A stretch of DNA of 64,000 nt from Stutzerimonas urumqiensis (GTDB lineage: Bacteria > Pseudomonadota > Gammaproteobacteria > Pseudomonadales > Pseudomonadaceae). The stretch is taken from positions 350,710 through 414,709 of the forward strand of contig NZ_RBZQ01000005.1 of assembly GCF_003640395.1 (NCBI RefSeq), read 5' to 3'. Position numbers and translations under genes: made by a program. Positions 61,545-64,000 of this stretch are shown here, piece by piece; positions within the stretch are counted from its first letter, which is position 1; every line of letters begins with the position of its first letter. The notes under the pieces are model-generated. The model was not told the origin of the DNA, made no database searches, and saw only the letters and a list, made by a program, of their open reading frames with translations.

Positions 61545-62552
61545 TTACCAGCCCACGCCGAAGCCGATGGTGTAGCGCGTCTCGTCGAGGTCGCCTTCCG
61601 AGCCGCTGACGAGGTCCTTCTCCGCCTTCATGTTCAGCGAGGCCCAATCGGTCACGCGGTAACGCAGCCCGAGCTCCGAATCGAGCGAATAATCGGCGAC
61701 ATTCGACAGCGGCTTGCCGAGTTCGCCGGTGCTGAACAGCTCGAACGTCTTGCCGACCAGGTAGCGGTTGTAGTCCCACTTGATGGCCAGCGAGTAGAAG
61801 TTTTCCTTCTCGCCGGTGGCGAACAGGTAGTCGGAACGGTTGAACAGCGACGCCAGCGAGAAAGCGCCGAGCTCGTTGTCCCAGAACTGGTAACCAGGGC
61901 CGGTACCGATGGTGCGCTGGCGGGCAACTTCCTCGACGTGGTCGCGCTTGTAATCCAGCCGTCCCTGCCAGAACCAGTGCTCGTCGATGAAGCGGTCCAG
62001 CGCGTACTCGGCTTCCCAGTTGTGGGTCGTGGTGACGCCGTCCTGGTATTCGCGGTTGTAGCTGGCCTGGGCGTTATGGCGCCAGAGCCCGTGCTTGGCC
62101 TCGGTATCGAACGAGACGTCGTAGTCGTCGGTGTTGGTTTCGGCGCGTTTGTAATCCAGCGCGACGTCGACATTGCCCTCCCACGTGAAGTCCTGGATCA
62201 GCGGCTTGGGATGGATCAGCTGCGAAATCGACGCCAGCGGCACCGTTCGTGACTCGCTGCCGTTGCCCAGCTTCACCTGCCCCTCGTCGGCCGCGCTCAG
62301 CGAGCGCGAGAGTTCATCCTGGGGCGAACCATGAAACTCGACCACCAGCGGCCGGTCGCTCTCCAGCGTGGCGACCTGCTTCCAGGCGATCGGGATCGAC
62401 CCGCCGTATTCGGTTTCGATCAGCAGTTTGCCGCCATCGAGGACCGCGATCTTGCCGGTCAGCCGATCGCCATTCTTCAACCAGACGGTATCGGCGAGCG
62501 CAGGCAGTGGCAGGGCGGCGAGGGTCAGACAAAAAAGGCTTCTGGCATACAT
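61545..62552 (-). CDS. DUF481 family outer-membrane-type protein
   Basis: A 335-residue exported protein with a signal peptide (MYARSLFCLTLAALPLPALA, cut before DTVW). An SH3-like N-terminal part (VWLKNGDRLTGKIAVLDGGKLLIETEYGGSIPIAWKQV) is followed by an alternating-residue beta-barrel-like part (NVDVALDYKRAET... WEAEYALDRF...) that ends in an aromatic residue (GFGVGW), as outer-membrane proteins do. DUF481 proteins are YdiY-like salt-induced outer-membrane proteins of unclear function. It converges on the SDR gene. Confidence 0.85.
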   Translation of the reverse strand: MYARSLFCLTLAALPLPALADTVWLKNGDRLTGKIAVLDGGKLLIETEYGGSIPIAWKQVATLESDRPLVVEFHGSPQDELSRSLSAADEGQVKLGNGSESRTVPLASISQLIHPKPLIQDFTWEGNVDVALDYKRAETNTDDYDVSFDTEAKHGLWRHNAQASYNREYQDGVTTTHNWEAEYALDRFIDEHWFWQGRLDYKRDHVEEVARQRTIGTGPGYQFWDNELGAFSLASLFNRSDYLFATGEKENFYSLAIKWDYNRYLVGKTFELFSTGELGKPLSNVADYSLDSELGLRYRVTDWASLNMKAEKDLVSGSEGDLDETRYTIGFGVGW

Positions 62553-62671
62553 GAGGTAGGCTTGCGTCCGATGAAAAGGGCGGCATTATCCGCAGGCTCG
62601 GGGTGACGGCAACCACTGACCACCAGACGGGAGGCAAGTTCGCCCGAGCCCGTTTCCGGGAGGACTCACCG

Positions 62672-63022
62672 ATGCGCCAGAACCCTGCCTCAGATCTCGA
62701 AGCCGATGCGCGCCGTTCCGCCGTCTACGCCCTGCTTGCGCAGGTTCCCAGCGGCCGCGTCGTGACCTACGGCGAGCTGGCGAGCCTTGCCGGTCTCGGA
62801 CGAGCGGCACGCTGGGTCGGGCGGCTGATGTCCCAGTTGCCCGACGCCACCACCCTGCCCTGGCACCGCGTGGTGGCGGCCGGCGGCAGGCTCAGCATGC
62901 CGGCCGGCAGCCCCGCCGGGCACGAGCAGCGCGCCCGCCTGCGGGCCGAGGGCGTGACGGTCGTCAATGACCGGGTGGACATGCGTCGGCACGGCTGGCA
63001 ATCGACGGGATACAGCGGGTAG
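62672..63022 (+). CDS. Alkyltransferase-like protein (ATL, MGMT family)
   Basis: A 116-residue protein of the O6-alkylguanine-DNA alkyltransferase fold. The active-site motif PCHRV is changed to PWHRV (Trp64), the hallmark of ATL proteins. They bind alkylated guanine without repairing it and hand the lesion to nucleotide excision repair. The helix-turn-helix (TYGELASLAGLGRAARWVGRLM) is intact. It starts at the ATG following GGGAGGA. The presence of uvrB elsewhere in the genome fits its role. It is separated by 40 bases from ampG on the same strand. Confidence 0.9.
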   Translation: MRQNPASDLEADARRSAVYALLAQVPSGRVVTYGELASLAGLGRAARWVGRLMSQLPDATTLPWHRVVAAGGRLSMPAGSPAGHEQRARLRAEGVTVVNDRVDMRRHGWQSTGYSG

Positions 63023-63062
63023 AGTGCGGCTTCCGCGTTCCAACCCGACAGATCCGAGCCGT

Positions 63063-64000
63063 ATGTCACGAGAAACCTGGCGCGATGCGCTCGCCGCCTA
63101 TGCCAGCCCCGCCACGCTCGCCCTGCTGCTTCTCGGATTCGCCGCCGGCCTGCCGGCCGTTCTGGTCTTCTCGACCCTGTCGGTCTGGCTGCGCGAAGCG
63201 GGCGTCTCGCGCGAGACCATCGGGTTCGCCAGCTGGATCAGCCTCGCCTACGCCTTCAAATGGGTCTGGTCGCCGATGCTCGACCAGTGGCGCCTGCCCT
63301 GGATCGGCGCGCTCGGCCGGCGACGCTCCTGGCTGGTGCTGTCCCAGGCGCTGATCGCCGCCGGCCTGATCGGCATGGCGCTGTGCAACCCGCAGCACAA
63401 CCTGACGATGCTCATCGCCTTCGCCGTGGTGGTGGCGTTCTCCTCCGCGACGCAAGACATCGCGATCGACGCGTACCGGCTGGAGATCGTCGAGGACCGC
63501 CTGCAAGCCACGCTGGCGGCGAGCTACATGACCGGTTACCGGATCGCCATGCTGCTGGCCAGTGCCGGCGCCCTGTTCCTCGCCGAATGGCTAGGTGCGA
63601 CCGCCCTGGAGTACGACCAGCGCGCCTGGATGCTGACCTACCTCGCCTTTGCGCTGCTGATCGTGCCCGGCCTGCTGACCAGCCTGGCGATCCGCGAGCC
63701 GGTGGCCGCGGCACCGCTACCCAACGCGCCGGCCGAATTCACCTTCAACCATCAGCTCGCCGCGGTGGGCCTGCTGCTGGTGCTGCTCATCTCGGTCCCG
63801 GCGATGATCAACGCGCTGATCGCGCTCGCCTGGCCGCGCGCAACGCTCTATGCGCTGTTCATTGCCGGCTCGCTATCCTCGGGCGGTCGCGCGCTGCTGA
63901 TCCCGGTCCGACTGATTTTCCGCCAGGCGCGCGAACGTCACCGGCCGGCGCACTTCGATTTCGCCCACCAGGCCGTCTCGGTGATCGTGCTGATCATCCT
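63063..64000 (+). CDS. ampG: AmpG-like muropeptide permease (3' end cut by window)
   Basis: The first 312 codons are present. The protein begins MSRETWRDALAAYASPATLALLLLGFAAGLPAVLVF and has many transmembrane helices of the major facilitator fold. FAVVVAFSSATQDIAIDAYRLEI, near residues 120-142, is strongly conserved in AmpG. AmpG imports anhydro-muropeptides from cell-wall turnover for recycling and feeds AmpR control of AmpC beta-lactamase. Family proteins in Pseudomonas are nearly 600 residues long, so about half is missing. Confidence 0.93.
   Translation, partial: MSRETWRDALAAYASPATLALLLLGFAAGLPAVLVFSTLSVWLREAGVSRETIGFASWISLAYAFKWVWSPMLDQWRLPWIGALGRRRSWLVLSQALIAAGLIGMALCNPQHNLTMLIAFAVVVAFSSATQDIAIDAYRLEIVEDRLQATLAASYMTGYRIAMLLASAGALFLAEWLGATALEYDQRAWMLTYLAFALLIVPGLLTSLAIREPVAAAPLPNAPAEFTFNHQLAAVGLLLVLLISVPAMINALIALAWPRATLYALFIAGSLSSGGRALLIPVRLIFRQARERHRPAHFDFAHQAVSVIVLII

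Overview
The window reads as about 64 kb of GC-rich gammaproteobacterial chromosome. Gene content, gene order and repeats point to the genus Pseudomonas sensu lato. The nitrous oxide regulator gene nosR at the left edge suggests a denitrifier of the stutzeri type (Stutzerimonas); this species call is inference. Almost all of the window is intact, tightly packed core genome. I see one tRNA (Asn) and no rRNA, CRISPR array, transposase, integrase or prophage gene.

Layout: 1-1.6 kb, start of nosR behind a DNR/FNR-type box. 1.8-5.7 kb, an aldehyde dehydrogenase, an acyl-CoA dehydrogenase, a CopD-like membrane protein and a DUF488 protein. 5.7-7.06 kb, a gene-free island of composite inverted repeats. 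7.06-16.5 kb, an orphan TRAP binding protein, a thioredoxin-reductase-like flavoprotein, L-serine dehydratase, a very large hybrid histidine kinase and an Nramp-like transporter without the usual metal motif. 16.5-22.4 kb, the phenylalanine catabolism locus (phhR, a D-2-hydroxyacid dehydrogenase, phhA, phhB, phhC). 22.5-26.3 kb, uvrB divergent from a second aromatic-type aminotransferase, then tRNA-Asn. 26.3-29.0 kb, a repeat-rich spacer, a PA2169-type protein, a TetR and a LysR regulator.

29.1-36.7 kb is a glyoxylate assimilation operon: gcl, hyi, glxR, ttuD, pyk. It converts two glyoxylate into tartronate semialdehyde, then glycerate, 2-phosphoglycerate and (through enolase elsewhere) phosphoenolpyruvate and pyruvate; a urea transporter gene follows. 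36.7-42.9 kb holds small stress-type genes (DUF2188, KGG, a mini zinc finger), pncB, a PhoD-like phosphatase, a coiled-coil membrane protein and argP. 43-64 kb resembles the order I recall for P. aeruginosa PA4365-PA4393: lysE, sodB, bifA, an imelysin / di-haem / imelysin / DUF1513 lipoprotein operon, a mexVW-like RND pump, groEL-groES, fxsA, a HugZ-like protein, an SDR, a DUF481 protein, an alkyltransferase-like protein and ampG (cut by the window end).

Several families of short palindromic repeats (REP-like) fill the longer spacers. In two places (DUF488 gene, phhA) the repeat supplies the stop codon. I found no clear new multi-gene system. The observations most worth following are the Nramp-like transporter with a possible Crc/Hfq site and an operator-like dyad, a terminator-like hairpin in the leader of the orphan TRAP gene, the double-imelysin operon, and the AT-richer KGG/zinc-finger patch with a possible AlgU promoter.
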